Source: VAZQ01 sp963840535 (GTDB lineage: Bacteria; Pseudomonadota; Alphaproteobacteria; Rhizobiales; Xanthobacteraceae). Taken from it: a stretch of DNA of 64,000 nt. The notes under the pieces were generated by a model, which was not told the DNA's origin, made no database searches, and saw nothing but the letters and a program-made list of their open reading frames with translations. This document shows, piece by piece, positions 8,726 through 18,246 of the stretch. A program made the translations under genes and the position numbers. Location: contig CAWIZJ010000062.1 in assembly GCA_963840535.1 (NCBI GenBank), forward strand, positions 1-64,000, in the 5' to 3' direction. Positions within the stretch are counted from its first letter, which is position 1, and each line of letters begins with the position of its first letter.

Positions 8726-9610
8726 ATGACGGTTTCTCCCCACGATATCGCCCGCGTCCTGTCGGAAGCGCTTCCTCACATGCAGCGCTACGACGAGGAG
8801 ATCGTGGTGGTGAAATATGGCGGTCACGCCATGGGCGAGGAGGGGCTCGCCAAGAGCTTCGCGCGCGACATCGTGCTGATGGAGCAGACCGCCATCAATC
8901 CCGTGGTCGTGCACGGCGGCGGACCGCAGATCGGCGACATGCTCGAGCGGCTGGGCATCGAGTCGGAATTCTCGGACGGCTTGCGCGTTACCGACGCCGC
9001 GACCATCGAGATCGTCGAGATGGTGCTGGCCGGCTCCATCAACAAGCAAATCGTCGGCTTCATCAACGAGGCCGGCGGCAAGGCCGTCGGCCTGTGCGGC
9101 AAGGACGGGAACATGGTGCTGGCGCGCAAGCTCAGCCGCCGCGTCGTCGATCCCAATTCGAACATCGAGAAGATCATCGATCTCGGCTTTGTCGGTGAGC
9201 CCGAGAAGGTCGACGTCACCGTGCTCGACCAGATTCTGGGCCGAGACCTGATTCCGGTGCTCGCGCCGGTGGCGACCTCCAGGGACGGTATCACCTACAA
9301 CGTCAACGCCGACACGTTCGCCGGCGCGATCGCCGGCGCGCTCAAGGCCAAGCGACTGCTTCTGCTGACCGACGTTGCCGGCGTGCTCGACAAGTCCAGG
9401 AACCTGATCAAGGAGCTCTCGGTCGAGGAGGCGCGGCGACTGGTTGCCGACGGCACCATCTCCGGCGGCATGATCCCCAAGGTCGAGACCTGCATCTATG
9501 CACTGGAAGCGGGTGTGGAGGGCGTGGTCATCCTCGACGGCAAGGTGCCGCATGCGGTGCTGCTCGAGCTGCTCACCGACCACGGCGCCGGCACGCTGAT
9601 GATGCGCTAG
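8726..9610 (+). CDS. argB: Acetylglutamate kinase
   Basis: Phosphorylates N-acetyl-L-glutamate in the second step of arginine biosynthesis, in the cytosol. The 294-residue amino-acid kinase fold protein shows VKYGGHAMG near the N-terminus, VVHGGGPQIG in the phosphate-binding loop, and the C-terminal GGMIPKVE signature. The ATG at 8726 gives MTVSPHDIARVLSEALPHMQ, normal for alphaproteobacterial ArgB. Linkage to engB is typical of Rhizobiales. Confidence 0.97.
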   Translation: MTVSPHDIARVLSEALPHMQRYDEEIVVVKYGGHAMGEEGLAKSFARDIVLMEQTAINPVVVHGGGPQIGDMLERLGIESEFSDGLRVTDAATIEIVEMVLAGSINKQIVGFINEAGGKAVGLCGKDGNMVLARKLSRRVVDPNSNIEKIIDLGFVGEPEKVDVTVLDQILGRDLIPVLAPVATSRDGITYNVNADTFAGAIAGALKAKRLLLLTDVAGVLDKSRNLIKELSVEEARRLVADGTISGGMIPKVETCIYALEAGVEGVVILDGKVPHAVLLELLTDHGAGTLMMR

Positions 9611-9650
9611 CCGGATATCACGGACCGAGGGATGCGCTCGAGATGCAGCC

Positions 9651-10137
9651 AGGCTCGATCCGCGACGGCTGGTGTTCATCGACGAAACGTGCGCATAGAC
9701 CAACATGACCGGTCGCTACGGTCGCGGAGCACGCGGCCAACGGCTCGTCTGCAAGGTGCCGCATGGCCACTGGAAAACCTCGACATTCATCGCCGCGCTT
9801 CGGCACGATCGCGTCAGCGCGCCTCTACTGCTGGATGGGCCAATGAATGGCGCGTGCTTCTTGGCCTATGTCGAACAGATCCTTGCTCAACGCTCCGGCG
9901 CGGCGACATCGTGATCATGGACAAAGTCAGCATTCACAAAGTTGCTGGCGTGCGCGAGGCAATCGAGGCGCGCGGCGCAATCCTCTTCTACCGCCCGCCC
10001 TACAGCCCGGACCTCAATCCGATCGAGCAGTTCTTTTCCAAACTCAAGGCGATCCTGCGCAAGGCAGCTGCCAGTTCGTCCGAAGCCTGTGGTCGCTCAT
10101 AGGCTCTTCCCTCAAGCAATTCTGGCCACGCGAGTGC
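9651..10137 (+). mobile_element. IS630-family transposase remnant
   Basis: Decayed DDE transposase with parts in three frames. LVFIDET is followed by an in-frame TAG and then TNMTGRYGR. The next frame has GHWKTSTFIAALRH, and a third carries IVIMDKVSIHK and the strongly conserved PPYSPDLNPIEQFFSKLK. The pattern of acidic residues (IDET, MDK, NPIEQ) is that of IS630. The N-terminal HTH half is missing and no terminal repeats are visible. It fills the gap between argB and pckA, starting about 40 bases after the argB stop. Confidence 0.85.
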
Positions 10138-10267
10138 TCGCTGCGCTCGCCCGGGACACGAGACTGCGTTTCCCGGCCGAGCGCGCACCCGCGCGCGAGA
10201 GCCGGGACCGCAGACGGTTGCGGCGAGCCGGGCATTTCGATCGCCTGCCTTGTGCCGAGGCCCGGCG

Positions 10268-11881
10268 CTACTCCGCGGCGATGCGCACCTCGGGCGCGGC
10301 CGAGCGGACGTCGGCATCGACGTGCTTCTCGTACTTGACGAAGTTGTCCTGGAACATGCGCACCAGCTTGCGCGCGGTCTCGTCGAAGGCTGCCTTGTCC
10401 CTCCAGGTCTTCATCGGATAGAGGATGTGCGGCTCGATGCCGGGCACCGAGGTCGGCACCGCAAAGCCGAAATAGGGATCGGTACGGAAGCTCACGTTCT
10501 TGAGCGATCCATCGAGCGCGCCGGTGACCAGCGCGCGCGTGACCTTGATCGGCATGCGCCGGCCGACGCCGTAGATGCCGCCGGTCCAGCCCGAATTGAC
10601 CAGCCAGCAATCGACCTTATGGCGGGAGATGTAGTCGCGCAGCAGGTTGCCGTATTCGGCCGGGGGGCGCGGCAGGAACGGCGCGCCAAAGCAGGTGGAG
10701 AATTCCGGCTCGACACCGACGAGGCCCTTCTCGGTGCCGGCGACCTTGGCGGTATAGCCCGATAGGAAGTGATACATCGCCTGCGCCGGCGTAAGCTTGG
10801 CGATCGGTGGCATCACGCCGAAGGCGTCGGCAGTCAGGAAGATGATGTTCCTGGGATGGCCGGCGCGGCCGGTGCGCGAAGCGCGCGGCATGAATTCGAG
10901 CGGATAGGCGGAACGAGTGTTCTCGGTCTTGGAATCGTCGTCGAAATCGGGGATGCGAGTCTGCGGATCGAACACCACGTTCTCGAGCACCGCGCCGAAA
11001 CGGTTGGTCGCGGCATAGATTTCCGGCTCCGCCTCCGCCGAGAGCTTGATGCACTTGGCGTAGCAGCCGCCCTCGAAGTTGAACACGCCGTCCGTCCCCC
11101 AGCCGTGCTCGTCGTCGCCGATGAGGATCCGGTTCGGGTCGGCCGACAGCGTGGTCTTGCCGGTGCCGGAGAGGCCGAAGAACAAGGCAACGTCGCCATC
11201 CACGCCCACGTTGGCGGAGCAGTGCATCGGCATGACGCCTTGCGCCGGCAGATAGAAGTTGAGCGTGGTGAAGACCGACTTCTTCATCTCGCCGGCATAG
11301 GACGAGTTGCCGATGAGGATGATCTTCCTGCTGAAATCGATGGCGATGACGGTGTCGCTGCGCACGCCGTGGCGCCGCGGATCGGCCTTGAACGAGGGCA
11401 GATCGACGATGGTGAGCTCGGGCACGAAATCGGCGAGCTCGGAGCGCTCCGGACGAATCAGCAATTGGCGAATGAAGAGGGAATGCCAGGCGAGCTCGGT
11501 GAAGATCCGGGTCTTTATCCGGTATTTCGGATCGGCACCGCCATGGAGGTCTTGCGCGAACAGCTTCTTGCCGCGCGCGTGCGCGATGAAGTCGTCGTAA
11601 AGCAGCTGGAAATTCGCGGACGAGAGCTTTCGATTGCCGTCCCACCAGACCGTGTTCTCGGTCAATCCGTCGACCACGGTGTGCTTGTCCTTCGGGCTTC
11701 GGCCGGTATGGATCCCGGTTTCCGCACACAGCGCTCCGCCTGCAACGATGGAGGCTTCGCGCGCCTGGATCGCGTGCTCGTACAGATCGGGAGCGGTGAG
11801 ATTCCAATGGACCGCTGCAAGGTCCTTAAATCCAAATCTGTCGGCGCCGTAGGCACCATTCCTCAATCCGGTTTCCTGCAC
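10268..11881 (-). CDS. pckA: Phosphoenolpyruvate carboxykinase (ATP)
   Basis: Converts oxaloacetate and ATP to phosphoenolpyruvate and CO2, the first committed step of gluconeogenesis from C4 acids. About 537 residues, the full family length, with the kinase-1 P-loop GLSGTGKTTLS, the metal/ATP motif LIGDDEHGWG and the FNFEGGCYAK region. I place the start at GTG 11881 rather than 11899, because TGGAGG lies six bases before it and the resulting QETGLRNGAYGADRFG is the usual rhizobial N-terminus. The pckA/chvI neighbourhood is conserved in Rhizobiales. Confidence 0.97.
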   Translation of the reverse strand: MQETGLRNGAYGADRFGFKDLAAVHWNLTAPDLYEHAIQAREASIVAGGALCAETGIHTGRSPKDKHTVVDGLTENTVWWDGNRKLSSANFQLLYDDFIAHARGKKLFAQDLHGGADPKYRIKTRIFTELAWHSLFIRQLLIRPERSELADFVPELTIVDLPSFKADPRRHGVRSDTVIAIDFSRKIILIGNSSYAGEMKKSVFTTLNFYLPAQGVMPMHCSANVGVDGDVALFFGLSGTGKTTLSADPNRILIGDDEHGWGTDGVFNFEGGCYAKCIKLSAEAEPEIYAATNRFGAVLENVVFDPQTRIPDFDDDSKTENTRSAYPLEFMPRASRTGRAGHPRNIIFLTADAFGVMPPIAKLTPAQAMYHFLSGYTAKVAGTEKGLVGVEPEFSTCFGAPFLPRPPAEYGNLLRDYISRHKVDCWLVNSGWTGGIYGVGRRMPIKVTRALVTGALDGSLKNVSFRTDPYFGFAVPTSVPGIEPHILYPMKTWRDKAAFDETARKLVRMFQDNFVKYEKHVDADVRSAAPEVRIAAE

Positions 11882-12252
11882 GAAAAACCTCCACGACACA
11901 TCCGGCGCGCGCCGGAGCCCCTTGCCGCCTTCAACGGGTAAAGCCCAGCCCGATAATAGCGCCCCACTCCCGCGCTCGCGACCCTATAGTGGGGATCGCG
12001 CGTCGTGCCAAGGTGGATGCGGGCATTCGCGAGCACAGGCTCATGCCGCAGTGCGGATCACGTCCATCCTTCGGATGGATGATTCTCGATTTGACAAGTG
12101 CCGGCCAGCGATCCAGTTCCGTGCTGCGCCGCACAAGCGAGCGGGCAAGCCTTTCGAGCCCGCCTTGCGACACCACGACCCGATCGGCTCGATCACACTC
12201 GATCAGGATTACCGGCTTTGCCCGGAGCGGCCTTCAACCACTCGCCGCCGTC
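11882..12252. other. pckA upstream intergenic region
   Basis: No gene is visible in these 371 bases. They must hold the pckA promoter, which reads leftward, but I could not pick a convincing -35/-10 pair. One perfect small hairpin, TCCATCC-TTC-GGATGGA, lies at 12063-12079; it has no following T-run, so it does not look like an intrinsic terminator. Confidence 0.5.
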
Positions 12253-13283
12253 TCAGTCGACCAGGCCCTTCTCGACCAGCCATCGCTGGATGACATCGGC
12301 GATCTCCGCATTGTTCTTGTCCATCATCAGCATGTGGGAATTGCCGCTGATGCCGATCTCCGGAAGATTGATCACGTCGACGGTGCCGCCGCCCGCGCGC
12401 ACCGCCGCAGCATAATCGAGATCGATCTTCCTGGTAGGCCGCCCAGCGCGGATGCTGCTCCACATAGTCGCCGAATATCATCAGGACCGGTGTGTTCCTG
12501 AGTGCGGCCGCCTTGTCGATATTGCCGGCGCTCGCCGCCTCGATCGCGATCGCCGCCTTGACCTTGTCAGGCCGCGCCTCCGCAACCTTGAAGCCCGAAG
12601 GATCCGCCCTGACTGTGCAACAGCAGTACGCAGGGACAGACCTTGTCCACCAGTGCGATGTAGGCATCGATGACGGCGTTGTCGGTCGACAGCCAGCGCG
12701 GCACCGCCTGCCGCATGAAGTTGTCGTAGGCCTCGACCGGAAACTGGCTGCCGGGCATAGTCTTGCGCTTGGCCGGATCGGCGTTCCAGGAGCCTGCGCC
12801 GTCGCCGATGCGGAAACGCTCGTACGGGATCGGCGTAGTTGCAGGAAGATCGGCTCGGACGTGCAATATGTCCGGGTTCGCAAAGCCGGCGCGGCCGCGT
12901 TCCACTGCGTCCGAGACGTAAACGTCCAAGCCCTTGCGAACGAAGATGTTCAGCCAGCCTTCGCGGCCGTCAGGCGTGGTCTCGAAGGTGACGCCGGTGT
13001 ACCCGCCGCCGTGCCACATCAACAGCGGAAGCTTGCCTTTGCGGTTCCTCGGCAGGAAGTACTGTACGTACATCTGCTCGACCATGAACTGGCCGTTGGG
13101 ATCGAGCTTGGACGGCGGACCACCCGGGATGCGCACGATGTCGCGCGCAGTCTTGCCGCTGACCTCGGCGATGCGGCCGCCGATATGGAACGAGCCCATT
13201 CCACGCAACACGATGTCATCGGCGATGGCGAGCGTCGGCCACGCGACGAAGGCGACCATCAATCCGAACAGGTATCGATGCAT
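12253..13283 (-). CDS. Secreted alpha/beta-hydrolase (esterase-like), frameshifted twice
   Basis: Probable exported esterase of the alpha/beta-hydrolase fold. It starts with a signal peptide, MHRYLFGLMVAFVAWPTLA. An oxyanion-type HGGG follows at about residue 110, and the nucleophile elbow LLHSQGGSFG comes near position 12600. Just after the elbow the frame changes to VAEARPDKVKAAIAIEAASA, and near 12460 it changes again to a C-terminal segment containing GNSHMLMMDKNN, where the His is the likely catalytic base. The length of 1031 bases (3n+2) fits two single-base insertions. The substrate is unknown. ATG 13283 is chosen because it begins the signal peptide. Confidence 0.75.
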
Positions 13284-13426
13284 GTCCCTGACCTCCCAAT
13301 CCGTTGATTTCCGGCCGCGTTGCCCGGCACTCGGCTGTCTACTTTCGGAGTGCGCGCCGGCCGTCGCTGTTCTTCCGACCAACGCAACGTTGTTTGTGCC
13401 GGCCGCACCGTCACAAGTGAGCTCCC

Positions 13427-13448
13427 GCTGTATTTTCGCTGTATTTTC
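13427..13448. repeat. Tandem 11-bp direct repeat
   Basis: GCTGTATTTTC occurs twice head to tail (13427-13437 and 13438-13448), about 145 bases upstream of the esterase start and downstream of the candidate promoter at 13527-13555. Spacing by one helical turn would suit a regulator binding site in the leader; this is inference. Confidence 0.5.
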
Positions 13449-13526
13449 AGCGAGGCGGGAGTGGATTGCTGGTGCGATTCCATTTGCCCCCTTCCGCGAT
13501 CGAACCCCCATCCAGTCTGGATTATT

Positions 13527-13555
13527 ATCCTATATGAAATAATTCTTATTGTCAA
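13527..13555 (-). promoter_or_regulatory. Candidate sigma-70 promoter for the esterase
   Basis: On the minus strand a perfect TTGACA (13555-13550) is followed after 17 bases by TAGGAT (13532-13527), in a markedly AT-rich island within otherwise GC-rich DNA. It points at the esterase gene and would give a leader of roughly 235 bases. Confidence 0.5.
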
Positions 13556-13659
13556 ATGCTGCCGACGGATGTGCCCGCCCTCGAACTGCCGCAGCGTTGC
13601 GCGGATGCCGACCCTCCCCCCGAGCTCGGTGGCAGGGGGCCGCAGTCCTCACAAGGCGG

Positions 13660-14382
13660 TCATGCCGCTCTCGCCTCATCGGCCATCTGCTTGAGCACCT
13701 GTCGCAGCACCCCGGGCGTGCGCACGCGCTGCGGGAACGCCAGCCGCAGCGCGGTACGGGCGAGCTGAAGCTCGAGGCCCTCGGGGTCGCAGCCGACGCA
13801 GCGCCAGCCACCGTCGGGGGCGCCGAGCAGCCTGGTCGCGTAGAGCCTGATGGCTTCGGCGTGATCGCCGTTCATGTGCGCGAGTATCTCCGACTCCGCG
13901 GCAACGAGCTCGGCGGCATCGCCGATCTCGGTCAGAACCTCACGCGGTTCGAGATCGACGATGCGGCCGAACCCGGCAACCAGATGCGCGGCCTTGAGGT
14001 CGATCCGATAGAGCGCGAAATCGGCGAAGCCCGCGAACATCTCCGCCTCGGGCTGGCGCTCGAGGTAGCGCCGCCGGCTCTCGGGATCAGCGGTCACGGC
14101 CGCGGCTCCCATGAGCATGACCCGTGCCCCCTCGAGTGGGTCCCCGGCCTTGCGCTCGTCGACCATGAGCGACACTCGCGGGTCGGCTAGAATGTTCCTG
14201 GTGTGCACCGCAAGACGGGAGATCAGCAGCAGCGGCGCCCCATCGGCCGCGGTCGCGACGTTCACCAGCGAGCAATAGGGGTCGCCCGAGCCGGGCATCA
14301 GCGTGGCGAGTGCCCCCGCGCGGCTTTCGCGCAGCAATTTCTTGGCGGCGAGCGCAGGGTTGAAGTCGGGGGTCGATTTCAT
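13660..14382 (-). CDS. HugZ-like FMN-binding split-barrel protein with DUF2470 domain
   Basis: The 240-residue protein has an N-terminal pyridoxamine 5'-phosphate oxidase-like split barrel (about 10-150, with ALATLMPGSGDPYCSLVNVA and MVDERKAGDPLEGARV). A C-terminal DUF2470 domain follows, recognisable from ILAHMNGDHAEAIRLYA. This two-domain layout is that of HugZ/HutZ-type haem-binding or haem-degrading proteins, though many relatives are of unknown function. No haem uptake genes are nearby, so the role is open. Length is normal and no frameshift is seen. Confidence 0.8.
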   Translation of the reverse strand: MKSTPDFNPALAAKKLLRESRAGALATLMPGSGDPYCSLVNVATAADGAPLLLISRLAVHTRNILADPRVSLMVDERKAGDPLEGARVMLMGAAAVTADPESRRRYLERQPEAEMFAGFADFALYRIDLKAAHLVAGFGRIVDLEPREVLTEIGDAAELVAAESEILAHMNGDHAEAIRLYATRLLGAPDGGWRCVGCDPEGLELQLARTALRLAFPQRVRTPGVLRQVLKQMADEARAA

Positions 14383-14511
14383 TGGCGCCTCCGCGAAAGA
14401 TGCCTATCTAGCAGGCGAGCCCGGTCGGGCAAGACGAGAACCGGCTCGTGGCTTGGGGCGACAAATCGGTCTGGCGCTGCGGACCGACGCGAGCTAGGGT
14501 AACAAACCCCT

Positions 14512-14532
14512 TGACAAATCACGTGTTTGTCA
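14512..14532. promoter_or_regulatory. Perfect inverted repeat upstream of chvI
   Basis: TGACAAA-TCACGTG-TTTGTCA: two perfect 7-bp arms around a 7-base centre that is itself near-palindromic (CACGTG). It lies 70 bases before the chvI ATG and overlaps a TTGACA hexamer at 14511-14516. A symmetric regulator site, possibly autoregulatory, is likely; the regulator is not identified. Confidence 0.55.
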
Positions 14533-14601
14533 GGGATTCGCCACATTTAGGCCTCGCTTTGGGGGCTCCAATTTTGGCTAAACGCCTGGAACAGGGGCTT
14601 C

Positions 14602-15303
14602 ATGCCGACCATCGCCCTCGTCGATGACGACCGCAATATCCTGACGTCGGTCTCGATCGCTCTGGAGGCCGAGGGTTATCGGATCATGACCTATACCGAC
14701 GGCGCATCCGCGCTCGACGGCTTCAAGACGTCGCCGCCCGATCTTGCCATTCTCGATATCAAGATGCCGCGGATGGACGGGATGGAGACGTTGCGGCGAT
14801 TGCGCCAGAAATCCGACATGCCGGTGATCTTCCTCACCTCCAAGGACGAGGAAATCGACGAACTGTTCGGCCTCAAGATGGGTGCCGACGATTTCATTCG
14901 CAAACCGTTCTCGCAACGCCTGCTGGTCGAACGCGTGAAGGCGGTGTTGCGCCGCGCCGTTCCGAAGGACGGCACCGCACCGAAGGAAACCGACGCCGCC
15001 AAGGTGCTGGAGCGCGGCATGCTCCGCATGGACCCGGAGCGCCACACCTGCACCTGGAAGAACGAGCCGGTGACGCTGACCGTCACCGAGTTCCTGATCC
15101 TGCAGGCATTGGCGAGCCGGCCGGGGGTGGTGAAGAGCCGCAACGCGCTGATGGACGCCGCCTATGACGACCAAGTCTATGTCGATGATCGCACCATCGA
15201 CAGTCACATCAAGCGGCTGCGAAAGAAGTTCAAGGGCACCGACGACGATTTCGACATGATCGAAACGCTCTATGGCGTCGGCTATCGGTTCAAGGAGATG
15301 TGA
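14602..15303 (+). CDS. chvI: Two-component response regulator ChvI
   Basis: OmpR-family transcription factor of the ChvG-ChvI system that controls envelope, acid-stress and symbiosis/virulence genes in Rhizobiales. 233 residues: a receiver domain with acidic DDD at 8-10, phospho-acceptor Asp52 in LAILDIKMPRMDG, Lys in FIRKPFS, then a winged-helix DNA-binding domain (TVTEFLILQALASRPG, DDRTIDSHIKRLRKKF). It is immediately followed by its kinase gene. A 7-7-7 palindrome sits in its promoter region. Confidence 0.95.
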   Translation: MPTIALVDDDRNILTSVSIALEAEGYRIMTYTDGASALDGFKTSPPDLAILDIKMPRMDGMETLRRLRQKSDMPVIFLTSKDEEIDELFGLKMGADDFIRKPFSQRLLVERVKAVLRRAVPKDGTAPKETDAAKVLERGMLRMDPERHTCTWKNEPVTLTVTEFLILQALASRPGVVKSRNALMDAAYDDQVYVDDRTIDSHIKRLRKKFKGTDDDFDMIETLYGVGYRFKEM

Positions 15304-15402
15304 GCTCGGGTGTCCTTCAGGGTCCGTGGTCGGAACCCGCTTCTGATCACCGCCTCCGTGGTCTGACGCCTGGACGGGGCGCGCGCAACCGGCAGACCGA
15401 AC

Positions 15403-17185
15403 GTGCTCAATCGAACGCCGGACAGCTTGAAGACCGCGATCGAGCCGGATCGAACTCGATGCAGGTCCGCGTCCGCTCGAACCGGGCTGGCGCCGGCGGC
15501 TTGCGGCGCTGCTGGGCCACAGCTGGCAACTGTTCGTCAGGGTCAGCTTCTCGAGCCTCACCCGGCGCATCATCTTCCTCAATGTCACCGGCCTTTTGAC
15601 ATTGGTCATCGGCATTCTCTACCTGTCGCAATTCCGCGCCGGCCTGATCGATGCGCGCCGCGAGAGTTTGCTCGTGCAGGGCGAGATCATCGCCGGAGCG
15701 ATCGCCGCGTCGGCGGCGGTGGAGACCGACACCAGCACCAACGATCCCGAGCGCCTGCTCGATCTGCAAGCCGGCGAGAGCTACGGGCCGCTGGAGACCG
15801 GACTCGAATTTTCCATCAATCCGGAACGCATCGCCCCGGTCCTGCGTCGTCTGGTATCTCCAACCAACACACGCGCGCGCATCTACGATCGCGACGGGGC
15901 ACTCATTCTCGACAGCCGCAACCTCTACGACGTGCTTCGCCTTGATCTGCCGCCGCCGACGCGCAAGCCCGGTGTCCTCGAGCGCGCATACGTGGCGATC
16001 CGCACCTGGTTCAGCCGCGGTACGCTGCCGCTCTATCGCGAGCTCGGCTCGCAGAGCGGCAATACCTACGAGGAAGTCGCCAAGTCGCTGCAGGGCTTCA
16101 AGTCCAGCATGGTGCGCATCAACGAGCGCGGCGAGGTGATCGTATCGGTTGCAGTGCCGGTGCAGCGCTTCCGCGCCGTGCGCGGCGCCCTCATGCTGTC
16201 GACGCAGGGATCCGACATCGACAACATGGTTGCGGCGGAGCGGCTGGCGATCTTCAAGCTGTTCCTGATCGCGGCCGGCGTCATGGTGGTGCTGTCGTTT
16301 CTCCTGGCGGGAACCATTGCCGGTCCGGTGCGCCGGCTTGCCGAAGGCGCGCAGCTGGTCCGTCGCCGCATCCGGTCGCGGGTGGAAATTCCCGACCTCA
16401 GCCACCGGCGCGACGAAATCGGACATCTTTCCGGCTCGCTGCGGGACATGACCAGCGCGCTCTACAGTCGCATCGAGGCGATCGAGCGGTTTGCGGCCGA
16501 CGTGGCGCATGAGCTCAAGAACCCCCTCACTTCGCTGCGCTCGGCGGTCGAAACGCTGCCGCTCGCCAAGACCGAGGATAGCCGCACCCGTCTGCTCGCG
16601 GTCATCCAGCACGACGTCAAGCGACTGGACCGGCTGATCTCCGACATTTCGGATGCGAGCCGCCTCGACGGCGAGATGCAGCGTCACGAGGCGGAACCCG
16701 TAGACCTCATGAGCCTTCTCACCACCGTGATCGACGTCGCCAATGAGCGATACGACGACGGCGTGAGGGTGGAACTGAAATTCGAAGGCGGCCGATCCGC
16801 CGCCTTCCGGACGCTGGGCCACGATTCCCGGCTCGGACAAGTGATCGACAACCTGATCGACAATGCGCGTTCGTTCTCCCCGCCCGGCAGTTCCGTTCGG
16901 GTCGCCTGCCGACGGTCGAAGAGCGAGATCGAGATCATGGTCGACGACGACGGACCGGGCGTGCCGGAGGAATCCATCGACAGGATTTTCGAGCGCTTCT
17001 ATACGCATCGGCCGCATCAGGCATTCGGTCAGAACTCGGGTCTCGGACTGTCCATCTCCAAGCACATCATCGAGGCCCATGACGGTCGCATCTCGGTGGA
17101 GAATCGCTTGGCGGCACCAGCGGCAGCGGACGAAGCTCCGCAGGTGCTGGGCGCTCGCTTCGTCCTGCGTCTGCCGGCCATGTGA
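15403..17185 (+). CDS. chvG: Sensor histidine kinase ChvG (N-terminus probably frameshifted)
   Basis: Membrane kinase partner of ChvI. It shows a first membrane segment (RIIFLNVTGLLTLVIGILY), a periplasmic sensor domain, a second membrane segment near 16270, HAMP, the H-box VAHELKNPLTSLRSAV, DNLIDNARSFSPPG and GLGLSISKHIIEAHDG. The first start in the main frame (TTG 15596) would cut the first membrane helix. Upstream codons WRRRLAALLGHSWQLFVRVS continue the protein to a stop at 15428. Joining to the frame that starts at GTG 15403 needs one base change near 15450. The start is therefore tentative. The gene ends in TGATG with hprK. Confidence 0.9.
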
Positions 17186-17667
17186 TGTCCAACGGAGCCC
17201 CGACCGTGCACGCCTCGGCGGTGCTGGCCGGCGCGCGCGCCGTGCTGATCCGCGGACCCCCGGGAGCCGGCAAGTCACGCCTTGCGTTCGCTCTGCTTGC
17301 GGCAGCGCAAACCGGCCTCATACCCTTCGCCCGCCTCATCGGCGATGATCGCGTGCACATCGAGTCGTGCCACGGTCGCTTGCTGGTGCGACCGGCAGCC
17401 GCGCTTGCGGGGCTGATCGAGGTGCGCGGCGTGGGCATTCGGCAAGTGCCGCACGAGCCCGTAGGGGCAGTCGGTCTGCTGATCGATCTCGCGGCCGAGG
17501 ATGCCGCGCGGGTGCCGGAGGCCACCGACACCGTAATCCTGGGGATCGCACTGCCGCAACTCGCGGTCGCGGCCCGCGCCGATCCCTTCCTTCCGGTGCT
17601 GTCCACGCTGATCGCATTAAACCTTGGTCACGACCACTTGCGGCGGCCTCCAGGGGCACAAAAGTAA
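17185..17667 (+). CDS. hprK: Short HPr kinase/phosphorylase
   Basis: Alphaproteobacterial HprK of 160 residues that keeps only the C-terminal kinase domain. It phosphorylates HPr on its regulatory Ser in the regulatory PTS. The Walker A GPPGAGKS is at residues 24-31, and IGDDRVHIE follows at about 53-61. The ATG at 17185 overlaps the chvG stop (TGATG), so translation is coupled; a GTG one codon earlier is also possible. Position between chvG and the EIIA-Man gene is conserved in Rhizobiales. Confidence 0.93.
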   Translation: MSNGAPTVHASAVLAGARAVLIRGPPGAGKSRLAFALLAAAQTGLIPFARLIGDDRVHIESCHGRLLVRPAAALAGLIEVRGVGIRQVPHEPVGAVGLLIDLAAEDAARVPEATDTVILGIALPQLAVAARADPFLPVLSTLIALNLGHDHLRRPPGAQK

Positions 17668-17737
17668 CCGTCCGCGGTAGCGCATGGCGTCGAAGGCTCG
17701 TCGTCGGCGTGTCGCGAGGGAACCCCTCTACCGCAAT

Positions 17738-17757
17738 GCAATATGCGCGCATATTGC
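17738..17757. promoter_or_regulatory. Perfect 20-bp palindrome between hprK and EIIA-Man
   Basis: GCAATATGCG-CGCATATTGC is a perfect palindrome with no spacer, 88 bases before the EIIA start. It has no loop and no T-run, so it reads as a dimeric protein site rather than a terminator. The regulator is unknown. Confidence 0.55.
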
Positions 17758-17844
17758 CGGAAAGGCCCTTGCGCACGAACTTCGGATGGTCATGATGGAT
17801 GCCCTATCGTGCGGTGCAACCGGGGCGCGCCCGCGGGCAGTTCC

Positions 17845-18246
17845 ATGATCGGTCTCGTTCTCGTCACCCATGGGCGCCTGGCGGTCGAGTTCCGCTCTGC
17901 CCTGGAGCACGTGGTCGGCCCGCAGAAGCAGATCGAGGCGGTGACCATCGGGCCCGATGACGACGTCGAGCAGCGCCGCAAGGACATCATCGAGGCCGTC
18001 AAGCGCGTGGACAGCGGCGAGGGGGTGGCGATCCTGACCGACATGTTCGGGGGCACACCGTCGAACCTTGCCATCTCGGTGATGGGTCGACCCAAGGTCG
18101 AGGTCCTCGCCGGGATCAATCTTCCAATGTTGGTGAAGCTCGCCAAGGTGCGCGACGAATGTCCGCTGCCTGAAGCGGTGGCGGCCGCCCAGGATTCCGG
18201 ACGCAAATACATTACCATCGCCAGCCGCGTCCTTTCCGGCAAATGA
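17845..18246 (+). CDS. PTS EIIA component, mannose/fructose/sorbose family (regulatory)
   Basis: Cytosolic EIIA of the mannose class, 133 residues, with the phosphorylated His9 in LVTHG and the conserved ILTDMFGGTPSNLA loop. With no EIIB/EIIC genes nearby, it is a regulatory rather than a sugar-transporting EIIA, receiving phosphate from HPr. It overlaps the HPr gene by four bases (ATGA), so the two are translated together. Confidence 0.94.
   Translation: MIGLVLVTHGRLAVEFRSALEHVVGPQKQIEAVTIGPDDDVEQRRKDIIEAVKRVDSGEGVAILTDMFGGTPSNLAISVMGRPKVEVLAGINLPMLVKLAKVRDECPLPEAVAAAQDSGRKYITIASRVLSGK

Noticed and set aside
12063..12079. Intrinsic terminator after the esterase gene
   Set aside because: The hairpin stem is perfect, but no T-run follows on either strand.
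15407..17278. 623-codon open frame antisense to chvG
   Set aside because: Shadow frame; chvG motifs are complete on the plus strand.
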